Positions 17,322-25,712 of a stretch of 64,000 bases of DNA are shown here, one piece after another. Each line of letters begins with the position of its first letter. Position 1 is the stretch's first letter. Made by a program: the position numbers and the translations under genes. This stretch comes from Ancylomarina euxina (GTDB lineage Bacteria > Bacteroidota > Bacteroidia > Bacteroidales > Marinifilaceae), in NCBI RefSeq assembly GCF_003863355.1, contig NZ_QQWG01000003.1:62001-126000 (forward strand). Direction: 5' to 3'. Under the pieces are notes generated by a model. That model saw only the letters and a program-made list of their open reading frames with translations, was not told where the DNA came from and ran no database searches.

Positions 17322-17490
17322 ATATTAACAAGATATCAACATTGTTGATAATTTGTTAATAACATCTGTGTGCCCTTATTTTACTACGCTTGAGTTGTTG
17401 ATAACTTAAAAGGTTCATTTGTTGCAAGTGACTTATTAACAATTTGAAAGGCCCTACTTATCAACGATGTATTTACTTATCAACAATTCT
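17322..17490. other. Candidate chromosomal origin (oriC): array of DnaA-box-like nonamers
   Basis: Within about 160 bp there are three copies of TTATCAACA (17343-17351 minus, 17396-17404 minus, 17477-17485 plus), two of TTATTAACA (17354-17362 minus, 17433-17441 plus), one TTATCAACG (17458-17466 plus) and an ATATCAACA at 17333. These differ by one or two bases from the DnaA consensus TTATCCACA. The left boxes point one way and the right boxes the other. A very AT-rich stretch (about 17600-17690) follows, as expected of an unwinding element. Genes to the left are mostly on the minus strand, as expected if replication leaves from here. dnaA itself is not in the window. Confidence 0.55.
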
Positions 17491-17697
17491 TATTTAGAAT
17501 AGGATTGAGTTTATTCAAGAAGATTATTTTGTACAAAATAGTAAGAGAAGTTTTTGTGTAGAACCTTGAAAGCCCTCTCTTTGTGGTGTTTGAATTTTGA
17601 GAAGCTTTATTTAGTTTCTTTTTTTAAGAATTATTGAATAAAAATATTCTTAAATGATAAATATAAATTTTGATAGTAGCGACTCTTCGAAAATGAA

Positions 17698-17730
17698 AAT
17701 GCGACCATAAATATAGTTTATGGTCGCATT
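17698..17730 (-). terminator. Terminator of the uridine kinase-like gene
   Basis: A perfect 14-bp stem (AATGCGACCATAAA / TTTATGGTCGCATT) with a 5-nt loop lies 17 bp after the stop codon on the minus strand. Confidence 0.7.
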
Positions 17731-17746
17731 ATATGATATGGATTTT

Positions 17747-19414
17747 TTAATATTCAAAAGTGCTGCCACCCAAAAATTCTCTCATAAGCGAGTTTTTAGG
17801 AATCTCGTTGTCCGGAATCGGAATGAAAAAACTGAAGAATTTCAGAAGACGATTGGCTTCGGAATACTCGGGCTGATTGGGCTGAACCTCTTTTAGTATA
17901 GGTTCTACATGTCTCTTAAGCACACCTAGTTCATAGGGTAAAGCAGAATTAAACATCACATCGGCATTCTCTTGAAAAGGGAAGATGTTTTTTTCTTCAC
18001 CATTTCTAACACTTTGCCAACGTTTAATTGTATCAAGAGCTGAGTAATTTCGATATTTGTGATCGCGAACGATTCTACGAATTAGGCGATTGTCGGTTGA
18101 GTGAAGTAGATTGTGACCATCAATAGAGATTGAAGTTAGAGCTGATATATAGATCTTGAATTTAACTTCATCAGAAATTAGAGAGGTTAGTTCTGGGTTC
18201 AATGCATGAATGCCTTCTATGACAATAACATTCTTGCCATTAATCCTTAATTTTTCACCATCGTAGTAGCGTTGCCCGGTTTCAAAAGAAAATTTTGGAA
18301 GATCGATCTCTTTCCCATCAAGTAGCTCAAGTAAATTCTCATTGAAAAGTTTCACATCCAGAGCTTCTATGGATTCAAAATCATATTCCCCATTTTCATC
18401 AAGAGGAGTTAGTTCTCTATTTACAAAATAATTGTCAAGTGAAAGGTTAATTGGTTGAATACCTGAAACCTTAAGTTGGATAGATAATCTTTTCCCAAAG
18501 GTTGTTTTCCCAGATGAGGAGGGGCCAGCGATTAGGATAATTTTAATTTTCTTCCATTTTTTACGAATGCGATCTGCAATTTGAGAGATTTTTTTCTCAT
18601 GCATCGCTTCGTATATTTTAATTAGTTCAGATATTTTATGCTCTTCTATACTTTTATTGAGATCCCCAATATTTGATATGCCTAGAATTTTCCCCCAGCG
18701 CTTATACTCGCTAAAAATCTGAAACATTTTTTCCTGCTCAAGTCTAGTTTCAGCTACTGATGGATCTTTTTTGTTAGGAGCTAAAAGTAACATACCATTG
18801 TGGTAGTGTTGTAGATCGAATACATCTAAAAGTCCAGTTCTTGGGAGTAAAAATCCATAGAAATAATCGACAACAGAACCAATCTTATATACTGAAGTGT
18901 AAAGGTTGCCTCGAGTTCTTAGCAGCTTTGTTTTTTCATGTAAACCTTGAGACTCGAATAATTCAATTGCTTTTTCAGTTTCGATCTCATTTCTTTCAAA
19001 GGGTAAATTAGCTTCAACGATGCTTTGCATTCTTGCCTTAATTTGCAGTACTCCTTCTTCGGTTAGGATGGTATTTTTATTTGTTAATCTGCAATACTCG
19101 CCATTGGAAACCGAGTGCTCTACTCGAAATCCTGCATTGGGAAAGACTTCTTGTACAGCTTTATAAAGAACAAATGTAAGCGAACGAATATACATTCGTC
19201 TTCCTGCTGGGTTTGTATAGTCGACAAACTTGATATTCTTTGGTTTGTAAATTTCGTAAGTGAGTTCTTTGAGTTTATTATTGACTATTGCTCCCAAAAC
19301 GTTCATTTTTAATTGAGAGGCAATTTCGTTTAAAATAGTTTGGAGGCTTGTGCCTATTGGATAAGATCTTTTTTCATCAAGATCTTCTATATATATGCAT
19401 ATAAGATTTCCCAT
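17747..19414 (-). CDS. Uridine kinase-like nucleoside kinase with N-terminal TGS/threonyl-tRNA-synthetase-like region
   Basis: The 555-residue protein has an N-terminal segment resembling the TGS and editing-type domains of threonyl-tRNA synthetase, then a phosphoribulokinase/uridine kinase domain from about residue 285: P-loop IAGPSSSGKTTFGKRL, LSLDNYFVNRELTP, DLPKFSFETGQR and VIVIEGIHALNP. This architecture is common in Bacteroidota and usually annotated as nucleoside kinase. The substrate (uridine/cytidine or another) is not settled. It stands alone with its own terminator, facing the candidate origin. Confidence 0.88.
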   Translation of the reverse strand: MGNLICIYIEDLDEKRSYPIGTSLQTILNEIASQLKMNVLGAIVNNKLKELTYEIYKPKNIKFVDYTNPAGRRMYIRSLTFVLYKAVQEVFPNAGFRVEHSVSNGEYCRLTNKNTILTEEGVLQIKARMQSIVEANLPFERNEIETEKAIELFESQGLHEKTKLLRTRGNLYTSVYKIGSVVDYFYGFLLPRTGLLDVFDLQHYHNGMLLLAPNKKDPSVAETRLEQEKMFQIFSEYKRWGKILGISNIGDLNKSIEEHKISELIKIYEAMHEKKISQIADRIRKKWKKIKIILIAGPSSSGKTTFGKRLSIQLKVSGIQPINLSLDNYFVNRELTPLDENGEYDFESIEALDVKLFNENLLELLDGKEIDLPKFSFETGQRYYDGEKLRINGKNVIVIEGIHALNPELTSLISDEVKFKIYISALTSISIDGHNLLHSTDNRLIRRIVRDHKYRNYSALDTIKRWQSVRNGEEKNIFPFQENADVMFNSALPYELGVLKRHVEPILKEVQPNQPEYSEANRLLKFFSFFIPIPDNEIPKNSLMREFLGGSTFEY

Positions 19415-19553
19415 AATTAGATATTTATACTTGTTTAAGCTCTTTCTAAAGATAGTAATTATAGGATTTGAATAACTTTTTATTTGTTAATTAAAATCAA
19501 AAATTGTGTCAGGAAATCTGAAAGAGAGGCTTTTCTGTGTCGAAGCTTATTCA

Positions 19554-20462
19554 TTACTGTTTGATTCTTTTTTTGTTAAAGTAGTTTAGCATCAATAAAC
19601 TGAATGCAATAACCAACATGCCGAGAATTGAGATGAAATCTGGTGATTCGTTAGGTAGAATTAACCAACTAATACAAGCGCCAAAAATTGGGATGATGAA
19701 TTTCCAGGTATTCAGGTTAGAGACTTTAACACCTTTACGACCTAAAAGGCCAAACCAAATGGTAATTGCCATAGCTGATACAATAGCCAGCCAACCTAAA
19801 GCAAAGTAATATTCACTTGGGTGAATGGTCCAATTGGGTTGTTCTAGTGGAATTGAAACGAGTATGAGCATGATTCCACCCAATATCATCGAAAATGAAG
19901 CTAAGATTCGAGGAGGAATCTCTTGTGTATCACGAGCGACAATCACATTACCCATACTACCCACAATATTATTTAGAATTAAAATTCCTACACCCAAAGG
20001 AATTGTAGTTGTTAGAACAAAATCGGCTCTTCCTAAACTAATGATACACACTCCAAGCATACCAAGAAGAATGGCTGATATTTTTGTCCAGGTCATCTTG
20101 TCATTTTTCATCATCAGATGAGCCAAGATAGCTGCAAAAAGGGGTTGTGCACCAATAAGCATTGCACCTAATGCTCCAGGGAGATAGTCGATGCCGGTAT
20201 AAAACAGACCATATAGAAAGGTGGTTTGTAAAAGCGCGACTTGTATAATTAACTTCCATGATTTTGAACTTAAGCCTCGGAGTTTGGCTTTAAATTTTGG
20301 AATAAAAGGTAGAATAAGCAGACCCGAAATAAAGAATCGAATACCTGCAAAGTTTAGAGGAGTCGTGTATTTCAAACCAATTTTGATGGCAGCAAAGGGG
20401 GTTGCCCAAAGCAAACAGGCAACTATAGCTAAAAAACTAGTTGAAAGTAGACGTTTATTCAT
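19554..20462 (-). CDS. EamA-family (DMT superfamily) transporter
   Basis: The 302-residue protein has about ten transmembrane segments in two EamA repeats (LLWATPFAAIKIGLKYTTPLNFAGIRF; second half from LGVGILILNNIVGSMGNVIVARD) and a basic C-terminal tail. Such proteins often export metabolites or amino acids; no substrate can be inferred. It lies downstream of the MBL hydrolase gene, separated by a terminator, so probably has its own promoter. Confidence 0.9.
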   Translation of the reverse strand: MNKRLLSTSFLAIVACLLWATPFAAIKIGLKYTTPLNFAGIRFFISGLLILPFIPKFKAKLRGLSSKSWKLIIQVALLQTTFLYGLFYTGIDYLPGALGAMLIGAQPLFAAILAHLMMKNDKMTWTKISAILLGMLGVCIISLGRADFVLTTTIPLGVGILILNNIVGSMGNVIVARDTQEIPPRILASFSMILGGIMLILVSIPLEQPNWTIHPSEYYFALGWLAIVSAMAITIWFGLLGRKGVKVSNLNTWKFIIPIFGACISWLILPNESPDFISILGMLVIAFSLLMLNYFNKKRIKQ

Positions 20463-20488
20463 GTTTTGACTTTATTTCGAACTATAAA

Positions 20489-20513
20489 AAATCCCTTCGT
20501 AATGAAGGGATTT
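20489..20513 (-). terminator. Terminator of the MBL-fold hydrolase gene
   Basis: A perfect 10-bp stem (AAATCCCTTC / GAAGGGATTT) with a 5-nt loop lies 35 bp past the stop codon of the MBL gene and ends in a U-run on the minus strand. Confidence 0.75.
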
Positions 20514-20548
20514 AATGGTGTGAGTTCTGGGAAATAGTTGAAGAATAA

Positions 20549-21193
20549 CTAGCTTCTTAGAAATATATTATTCTTTTTTTCGTGACCAATAGTGGTGATA
20601 GGACCATGGCCTGGATGAACTGTTACGTCATTATCCATGACCAAAAGTTTGGTTTTAATTCCTGTAATTAAGTCTTCGAAATTACCGTATGGTAAATCGG
20701 TACGACCAATGCTCTCACGGAATAAAACATCACCAGCTATTATGAATTTTTGTGCTTCGTTATAGAAAACAACATGCCCTGGAGAGTGTCCTGGAACATG
20801 AAGAACCTTCAGCTCAGAATTTCCAAAACGGATAATATCACCTTCATTGATAGCATCGCCCATTGCTGGTGGCTCAACTACATTTTCAAGACCAAGACGT
20901 ACCCCATAGTTTGGAGCTTCAGCCAAAAGAAATTCATCAGCTTTATGTGCTTTGGCTAGTAGACCGAACTGATCTTTCATGAATTGGTTCCCAAAAACAT
21001 GGTCGATATGTAAATGTGTGTTTAAAAGATGAACAATTTTAAGTCCTTTTTTCTCAACAATATCAATTAGCTTTTGTCCTTCTTCTTGATAGAAAACGCC
21101 ACAGTCGATTAGAACAGCCTCTCCTGTCTCATCGTACAATAAATAGGTGTTTTCTTGCCATTGGTTAAAAACCAAAGTTTCTATAGTAATCAT
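20549..21193 (-). CDS. MBL-fold metallohydrolase (glyoxalase II-like)
   Basis: The 214-residue protein has the metallo-beta-lactamase metal ligands His60, His62, Asp64 and His65 in THLHIDHVFGN, His in VPGHSPGHVVF, Asp in IAGDVLF and the late His in VHPGHGPIT. Family members hydrolyse thioesters such as S-lactoylglutathione or related compounds. The short length lacks the C-terminal glutathione-binding domain of true glyoxalase II, so the substrate is open. It has a well-formed promoter and a terminator. Confidence 0.92.
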   Translation of the reverse strand: MITIETLVFNQWQENTYLLYDETGEAVLIDCGVFYQEEGQKLIDIVEKKGLKIVHLLNTHLHIDHVFGNQFMKDQFGLLAKAHKADEFLLAEAPNYGVRLGLENVVEPPAMGDAINEGDIIRFGNSELKVLHVPGHSPGHVVFYNEAQKFIIAGDVLFRESIGRTDLPYGNFEDLITGIKTKLLVMDNDVTVHPGHGPITTIGHEKKNNIFLRS

Positions 21194-21219
21194 ATCTTCA
21201 ATTTTTACAGTTAAAGCTT

Positions 21220-21251
21220 CAAATTTAAGTCTAAAGCTTTAATTGACAAAA
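21220..21251 (-). promoter_or_regulatory. Promoter of the MBL-fold hydrolase gene
   Basis: On the minus strand TTTTG (ending at 21247) is followed after 19 bp by TAAATTTG (21220-21227), about 27 nt before the ATG at 21193. Both elements match the Bacteroidota consensus. Confidence 0.65.
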
Positions 21252-21455
21252 GAATTATATGGATTTGCATGAATTAGAAATATGATTTAATCCAGGCTTG
21301 CCTTTTTCATTGAATTTATATTATGAAATAAGCTGCTTTCTATTTCGTGAAAAGCCGCTATAATACTTATCTTTATTGTTCTTGATTTATTCTTTATTGG
21401 AGCACTTCCATAAATTAGGAGATCAGAATTTCAGAAAAAATAAATAGATGTTGTT

Positions 21456-22109
21456 ATGAAAACAAATAAGAAAATTGCAGTTGTATTATCTGGTTCGGGT
21501 GTGTATGATGGATCTGAGATTCATGAAGCGACACTTTCCTTATATGCTATTTCAAAACATGGGGGAGAGTATCAGATTTTTGCTCCCAATATTGACCAGC
21601 ATCACGTTGTGAATCATCTGACGGGTGAAGAGATGGCTGAAACTAGAAATGTTTTGGTTGAGTCTGCTAGAATTGCCAGAGGTCAGATTAAAGATTTAAC
21701 TGAGTTTAAGGCAAATGAGTTTGATGCTATTTTATTCCCTGGTGGATTTGGTGTCGCTAAAAACCTTTGTTCTTTAGCTTTTGATGGCGCTGAATGCAAA
21801 GTAAATTCAGCTGTTGAGAAGGTATTGAAGGAAATGCACGAGGCTTCAAAACCCATTGCAGCGCTTTGTATCGCACCTGCATTAATTGCAAAGGTGATTA
21901 CAGGTGCAGAAGTTACCATTGGGCATGATGAAGGAACAGTAGGTGCTATTGAAGCAATGGGCTCTCATCATAAGCAAGCCGGACATGGCGAAGTAGTGAT
22001 TGATACAAAGAATAAAATTGTAACGACACCTTGTTATATGCTCGATGCAACTATTGCGCAGATAGGCGAAGGTGCCGATAATGTTGTGAAAACCCTTATG
22101 GAAATGTAA
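21456..22109 (+). CDS. elbB: Isoprenoid biosynthesis glyoxalase ElbB (DJ-1/PfpI family)
   Basis: The 217-residue protein is a DJ-1/PfpI-like protein with glyoxalase activity in E. coli. It shows VVLSGSGVYDGSEIHEA, FAPNIDQHHVVNH, DAILFPGGFGVAKNL and the nucleophile-elbow Cys in AALCIAPALIAK, then VTTPCYMLDA. Length and motifs match ElbB throughout. It is a single plus-strand gene with a hairpin downstream. Confidence 0.95.
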   Translation: MKTNKKIAVVLSGSGVYDGSEIHEATLSLYAISKHGGEYQIFAPNIDQHHVVNHLTGEEMAETRNVLVESARIARGQIKDLTEFKANEFDAILFPGGFGVAKNLCSLAFDGAECKVNSAVEKVLKEMHEASKPIAALCIAPALIAKVITGAEVTIGHDEGTVGAIEAMGSHHKQAGHGEVVIDTKNKIVTTPCYMLDATIAQIGEGADNVVKTLMEM

Positions 22110-22136
22110 GTTCAATCTTGTAGATAATATGGTAAC

Positions 22137-22161
22137 GAGAGGGGCCTATGGGTGCCCTCTC
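22137..22161 (+). terminator. elbB terminator-like hairpin
   Basis: GAGAGGG (22137-22143) pairs with CCCTCTC (22155-22161), 28 bp after the elbB stop. No strong T-run follows. Confidence 0.5.
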
Positions 22162-22333
22162 TGTATATGTAGAGTACTGAGACTATATTTTGCAAAAAAA
22201 AATGATTTGCAGGATGACTTAGCTCTCATAAATTAAAAAGTATTTCAATAAGTACATTCTGTGGAATTGATTTACTTTTAGATTGGTTTTATGTATTTGA
22301 AACTGCTAAAAAATAAGATTTAATTTATTGACA

Positions 22334-22900
22334 ATGAAGAATAGAAACACCAAAGACCTTGGAGCCAACCATATTTATACTTTTATTTTTTCGAATATCT
22401 CCTTATTTGTAGCTGTCTTTTTTTCCATAAATTCAGTGCCTCAGGTTGCAGCCATTCTTTATTCTTTAAGTTTGAATCTTCTTTTGATTTGGGTCCTTTA
22501 TTATGCATCAGCCAAAAGCAAGTTAAAATACCATTCACAATATTTTAATGATTTGACGATTGGAATGGGGATGCTTGCAGCTTTTGTATCAGCTGTTATT
22601 TTTAGTTCAATTATGTTGCTTTTGAATGATAATCAGTCTTTCGGAGCTCTAATTATCTTTTTTGCTTTCCTGGCTTATTTCATTCATTTCTTAATCATGA
22701 AAGCCTATTCGTGGAATAAGGTTTTTGAAAACAAGCTAATTGATTATAGAATGACAATTGAAGCAGAGAAAGAGAATAACAGGAAAATATTATTAGAATT
22801 CTTAAGTGAAAGTGATTTAGATAAAGCCTCTGATTACCTTGATACAATTGGTTTGTACGATTCAGGCGTTGATGCCATTATTGAGAATCTTAGGAAATAA
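22334..22900 (+). CDS. Hypothetical four-helix membrane protein
   Basis: The 188-residue protein has four transmembrane segments (about residues 12-32, 40-60, 73-95, 100-120), then a charged cytoplasmic tail of about 65 residues (DYRMTIEAEKENNRKILLEFL, then SDLDKASDYLDTIGLYDSGVD). I recognise no family. An in-frame TTG lies two codons upstream of the ATG used. It converges with the DUF4294 gene (11 bp between stops). Confidence 0.7.
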   Translation: MKNRNTKDLGANHIYTFIFSNISLFVAVFFSINSVPQVAAILYSLSLNLLLIWVLYYASAKSKLKYHSQYFNDLTIGMGMLAAFVSAVIFSSIMLLLNDNQSFGALIIFFAFLAYFIHFLIMKAYSWNKVFENKLIDYRMTIEAEKENNRKILLEFLSESDLDKASDYLDTIGLYDSGVDAIIENLRK

Positions 22901-22911
22901 GTTATTTGCAT

Positions 22912-23553
22912 TTATTTAAGATCTTCTCTTTCGAGTTTGATATTTAGTTTTCGTGGAGGAGGTAATTCCCCTTTTTTCATACGCTCAAGAATTTCTTCAA
23001 CCATCCAATCTCTACTTTCGGGCTGGTACTTCGATTTTAGTGAAGTTCCAAACATGCTTGCAACAGCTTGCCAAAAAAAAGCCGTAGTCGATCCCTTCAA
23101 TTCCTTTAGATGATCGTAGGAGGAGCTTCCTGTTTCTCTATCAATTAATCTCATTAATAGTTTACCCTGAGAAATCTTCAATTTCATCATGGGTTCTTTA
23201 TAGGCTTTCATCAATCCTTTATATTCTTTTCGAATAAGTTTTCTTCTTTCTTTTTTTGAAGTGACTGATACCAATTCCTTATTGAGAGCGCTAATGGTTT
23301 GGTTAGCCATTTCGGCATAGGGATAAACGATTCTGATATTCCGAACAGTTCGCCAATATTTTTTAGTAGATCTGTAGTGTTTTCTTTTTTTTCGTTTACG
23401 AGCTTTAATTTTTACCTCTTTCAAATCGACATGAAGATTGCTGTCTAAAACGGTAATGCTATCTGTTTTATTAACTTGAGCAATACCATTTGTAGGCATT
23501 CCTAAAAAGAATGATGCCAATAATATAAAACAGATTAGAGCTTTGTTTTGCAT
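22912..23553 (-). CDS. DUF4294-domain protein
   Basis: The 213-residue protein has a signal peptide (MQNKALICFILLASFFLGMP), a very basic segment (KARKRKKRKHYRSTKKYWR) and the DUF4294 pattern: VRNIRIVYPYAEMAN, SQGKLLMRLIDRETGSSSY and TAFFWQAVASMFGTSLKSKY. The family is restricted mainly to Bacteroidota and its function is not known. Export suggests an envelope role. Confidence 0.9.
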   Translation of the reverse strand: MQNKALICFILLASFFLGMPTNGIAQVNKTDSITVLDSNLHVDLKEVKIKARKRKKRKHYRSTKKYWRTVRNIRIVYPYAEMANQTISALNKELVSVTSKKERRKLIRKEYKGLMKAYKEPMMKLKISQGKLLMRLIDRETGSSSYDHLKELKGSTTAFFWQAVASMFGTSLKSKYQPESRDWMVEEILERMKKGELPPPRKLNIKLEREDLK

Positions 23554-23963
23554 GCGCTGAATTGAAAAACGATTGTTTGTATTTACGAAAATACGAATTT
23601 GATTTATTTTATGACTGACTAAAATAAATTCAAGACAACGAACGGTGCTTTTGGTAAAGATATAATCTAAATTATGAATTGTATTTGTTAGGAGCAGCCT
23701 TTGTTTACTTCCTTATTCAAATGATTTAGACTCATCCTTCAAAATAATCTATATAACAGTAATTTTTGCTTATCTATTTTGGTCTAAGTGGTTAGACATG
23801 AGTGAATAGATTACTTTTGTCTGTTAAAAATTTTTGGGATGAAAAATCTTTCATGCAATCCTTTTCAATACCCTTTATTTTTCTTTCTTTTGCAAAATAT
23901 TAACAGAATTGTACTACAACAAACATCAGTCGTTTAACGACAGAAATTAAAACATAATAGGGC
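23554..23963. other. Gene-free region upstream of arcA
   Basis: About 410 bp with no coding potential seen. It contains a promoter-like TACTTTTG (23812-23819) on the plus strand and, near 23840, a small hairpin formed by ATGAAA and TTTCAT. This would give arcA an untranslated leader of about 140 nt if that box is used. Confidence 0.4.
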
Positions 23964-25253
23964 ATGACTAAGTACGTAGAATTAGATGTTCGATCGGAGA
24001 TTGGGGAAATAGAGGGTGTTATCCTTCATACACCAGGATCGGAAGTTGAGAATATGACTCCTGAGAATGCTGAACGAGCTCTTTATAGCGATATTCTAAA
24101 CCTTTCAGTAGCGCAAAAAGAATACAAGCAATTGAGTGGGTCATTGAATGAGATTACTCAAACTTATCAGGTAAAAGAATTATTGGCGAACATCCTTAAG
24201 GACGATAAAGTAAAAGAGATCGTTATTAATAAGGTTTGCAAAATTGAGCCTGACCTAGCTATTAAAGGAAATACTTATTGTATTAAGGATACTCTGTTGG
24301 ATCAAACAGCTGAAGATTTAGCTTCCTTATTGATTGAAGGTGTGACCTTAACTCGCGATAACCTGACTAAATTTTTAAGCAAGGAGCGTTATGCAATGCG
24401 TCCGCTTCATAATTTTTTCTTTACTCGTGATGCCTCTATGTCACTTGGTGATGAGGTATTAATTGGTAAAATGGCGAATGCCGTTCGTGATCGTGAGTCA
24501 TTGATTATGCAGGCTATTTTTGATTATACACCAGGTTTCAAAGCTAAGACTGTCAATCCTATTGACAATCCAAATATGGACCCTAATTGTATGATTGAGG
24601 GGGGTGATGTTTTAATTGCACGTGAAGATATCCTAATCATTGGTAATGGTACACGTACGACAACTCAAGGTATCGACTTTATTTTGGCTCAGCTACTTTC
24701 TCAGAAAGAAGAAAAGCCTCGTCATATTTTAGTTCAGGAATTGCCTGCGCATCCAGAATCGTTTATTCACCTTGATATGGTGTTTACTTTGCTTGATAAA
24801 GACAAGTGTATGGTTTATGAGCCATTGATTATTCGTCCTAATAAATACCAAACGGTTCATATCACCATCCAGAATGGTAAGGTTGTAAATATCAGGAATG
24901 AGAACAACTTATTGCAAGCGCTTAAGAAATTAGGTATGGAGTTGAAGCCAATTTACTGTGGTGGAACTAAAGAGCCTTGGAACCAGGAGAGAGAGCAGTG
25001 GCATTCTGGTGCTAACTTCTTCGCTGTAGGACCAGGTAAGGTGGTTGGATATGCTCGTAATATCTACACCATGGAAGAAATGAACAAGAATGGTTTCGAA
25101 ATTATTCCTGCTGACCATGTCATTAGCCACAAAGTTAATTTGGCTGATTACGAAAAGTATGTGATTACACTTGAAGGATCAGAGCTACCTCGTGGTGGTG
25201 GTGGTGCTCGTTGTATGACCATGCCAATTCGTCGTAAAGCGGTTAACTGGTAA
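23964..25253 (+). CDS. arcA: Arginine deiminase
   Basis: The 429-residue enzyme hydrolyses arginine to citrulline and ammonia, the first step of the ATP-yielding ADI pathway. It belongs to the amidinotransferase superfamily: EIEGVILHTPG near the start, NFFFTRDASM with the catalytic-site Asp, the EGGDVLI motif, HLDMVFT with the catalytic His, and the nucleophile Cys417 in RGGGGARCMTMP. Neither ornithine carbamoyltransferase nor carbamate kinase is adjacent, so the remaining steps must be elsewhere if the pathway operates. The stop codon is followed at once by a terminator-bearing repeat shared with glpC. Confidence 0.93.
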   Translation: MTKYVELDVRSEIGEIEGVILHTPGSEVENMTPENAERALYSDILNLSVAQKEYKQLSGSLNEITQTYQVKELLANILKDDKVKEIVINKVCKIEPDLAIKGNTYCIKDTLLDQTAEDLASLLIEGVTLTRDNLTKFLSKERYAMRPLHNFFFTRDASMSLGDEVLIGKMANAVRDRESLIMQAIFDYTPGFKAKTVNPIDNPNMDPNCMIEGGDVLIAREDILIIGNGTRTTTQGIDFILAQLLSQKEEKPRHILVQELPAHPESFIHLDMVFTLLDKDKCMVYEPLIIRPNKYQTVHITIQNGKVVNIRNENNLLQALKKLGMELKPIYCGGTKEPWNQEREQWHSGANFFAVGPGKVVGYARNIYTMEEMNKNGFEIIPADHVISHKVNLADYEKYVITLEGSELPRGGGGARCMTMPIRRKAVNW

Positions 25254-25312
25254 ACCAAACGATATATTTTAAAAAGAGAGCCTTGCAGATCTATGATTTG
25301 CGAGGCTTTTTC
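25254..25312 (+). repeat. Terminator-bearing 3'UTR repeat, copy 1 (after arcA)
   Basis: Starts with ACCAAACGAT directly after the arcA TAA and ends after a hairpin, GCCTTGCA (25280-25287) with TGCGAGGC (25299-25306) including one G-U pair, then TTTTT. About 90% identical by eye to the copy at 30584 and less similar to the one at 29881. It most likely ends arcA transcription. Confidence 0.75.
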
Positions 25313-25712
25313 TATTTATAGACTTGCCATTTCAGTTTGATAGAAAAGGATGTAGAGTATGCCAATTTCTACTTTGTTGTGCTTTTGTTCATATACTCAC
25401 ACGTGTTTATTCCCTCTTACCCCACAGTAGATTTAAGCCAATATTTAGTTTTTGAATTTTATTTCAATGACAAATTAGCTTCCCATTTATTGGAAATACG
25501 TTTTTGAGATGAATCATCTCTATTTCACACAAAACCTGTAAATCCTTGCTATTCCTAATGTTAACCTGTTTTGAATGGGTAAAAACAAGGGCTCTATAAT
25601 ATAGAATACATCTAAAAGGTATGTACTGTGCAATGCTAGGTAGAAAATATTTATATTTGCTGTGTGAGATTCAGTAGTCAATATAGAAAGAAGTCAAAAA
25701 AATAAACTCATC
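25312..25712. other. Gene-free region upstream of glpABC
   Basis: About 400 bp without a coding sequence. A TATATTTG box (25652-25659) lies 53 nt before the glpA ATG and fits the Bacteroidota -7 element, but no TTG is present at the usual distance upstream, which might mean an activator is needed. GATGAATCATC near 25507 is a short palindrome. No riboswitch fold was recognised. Confidence 0.4.
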
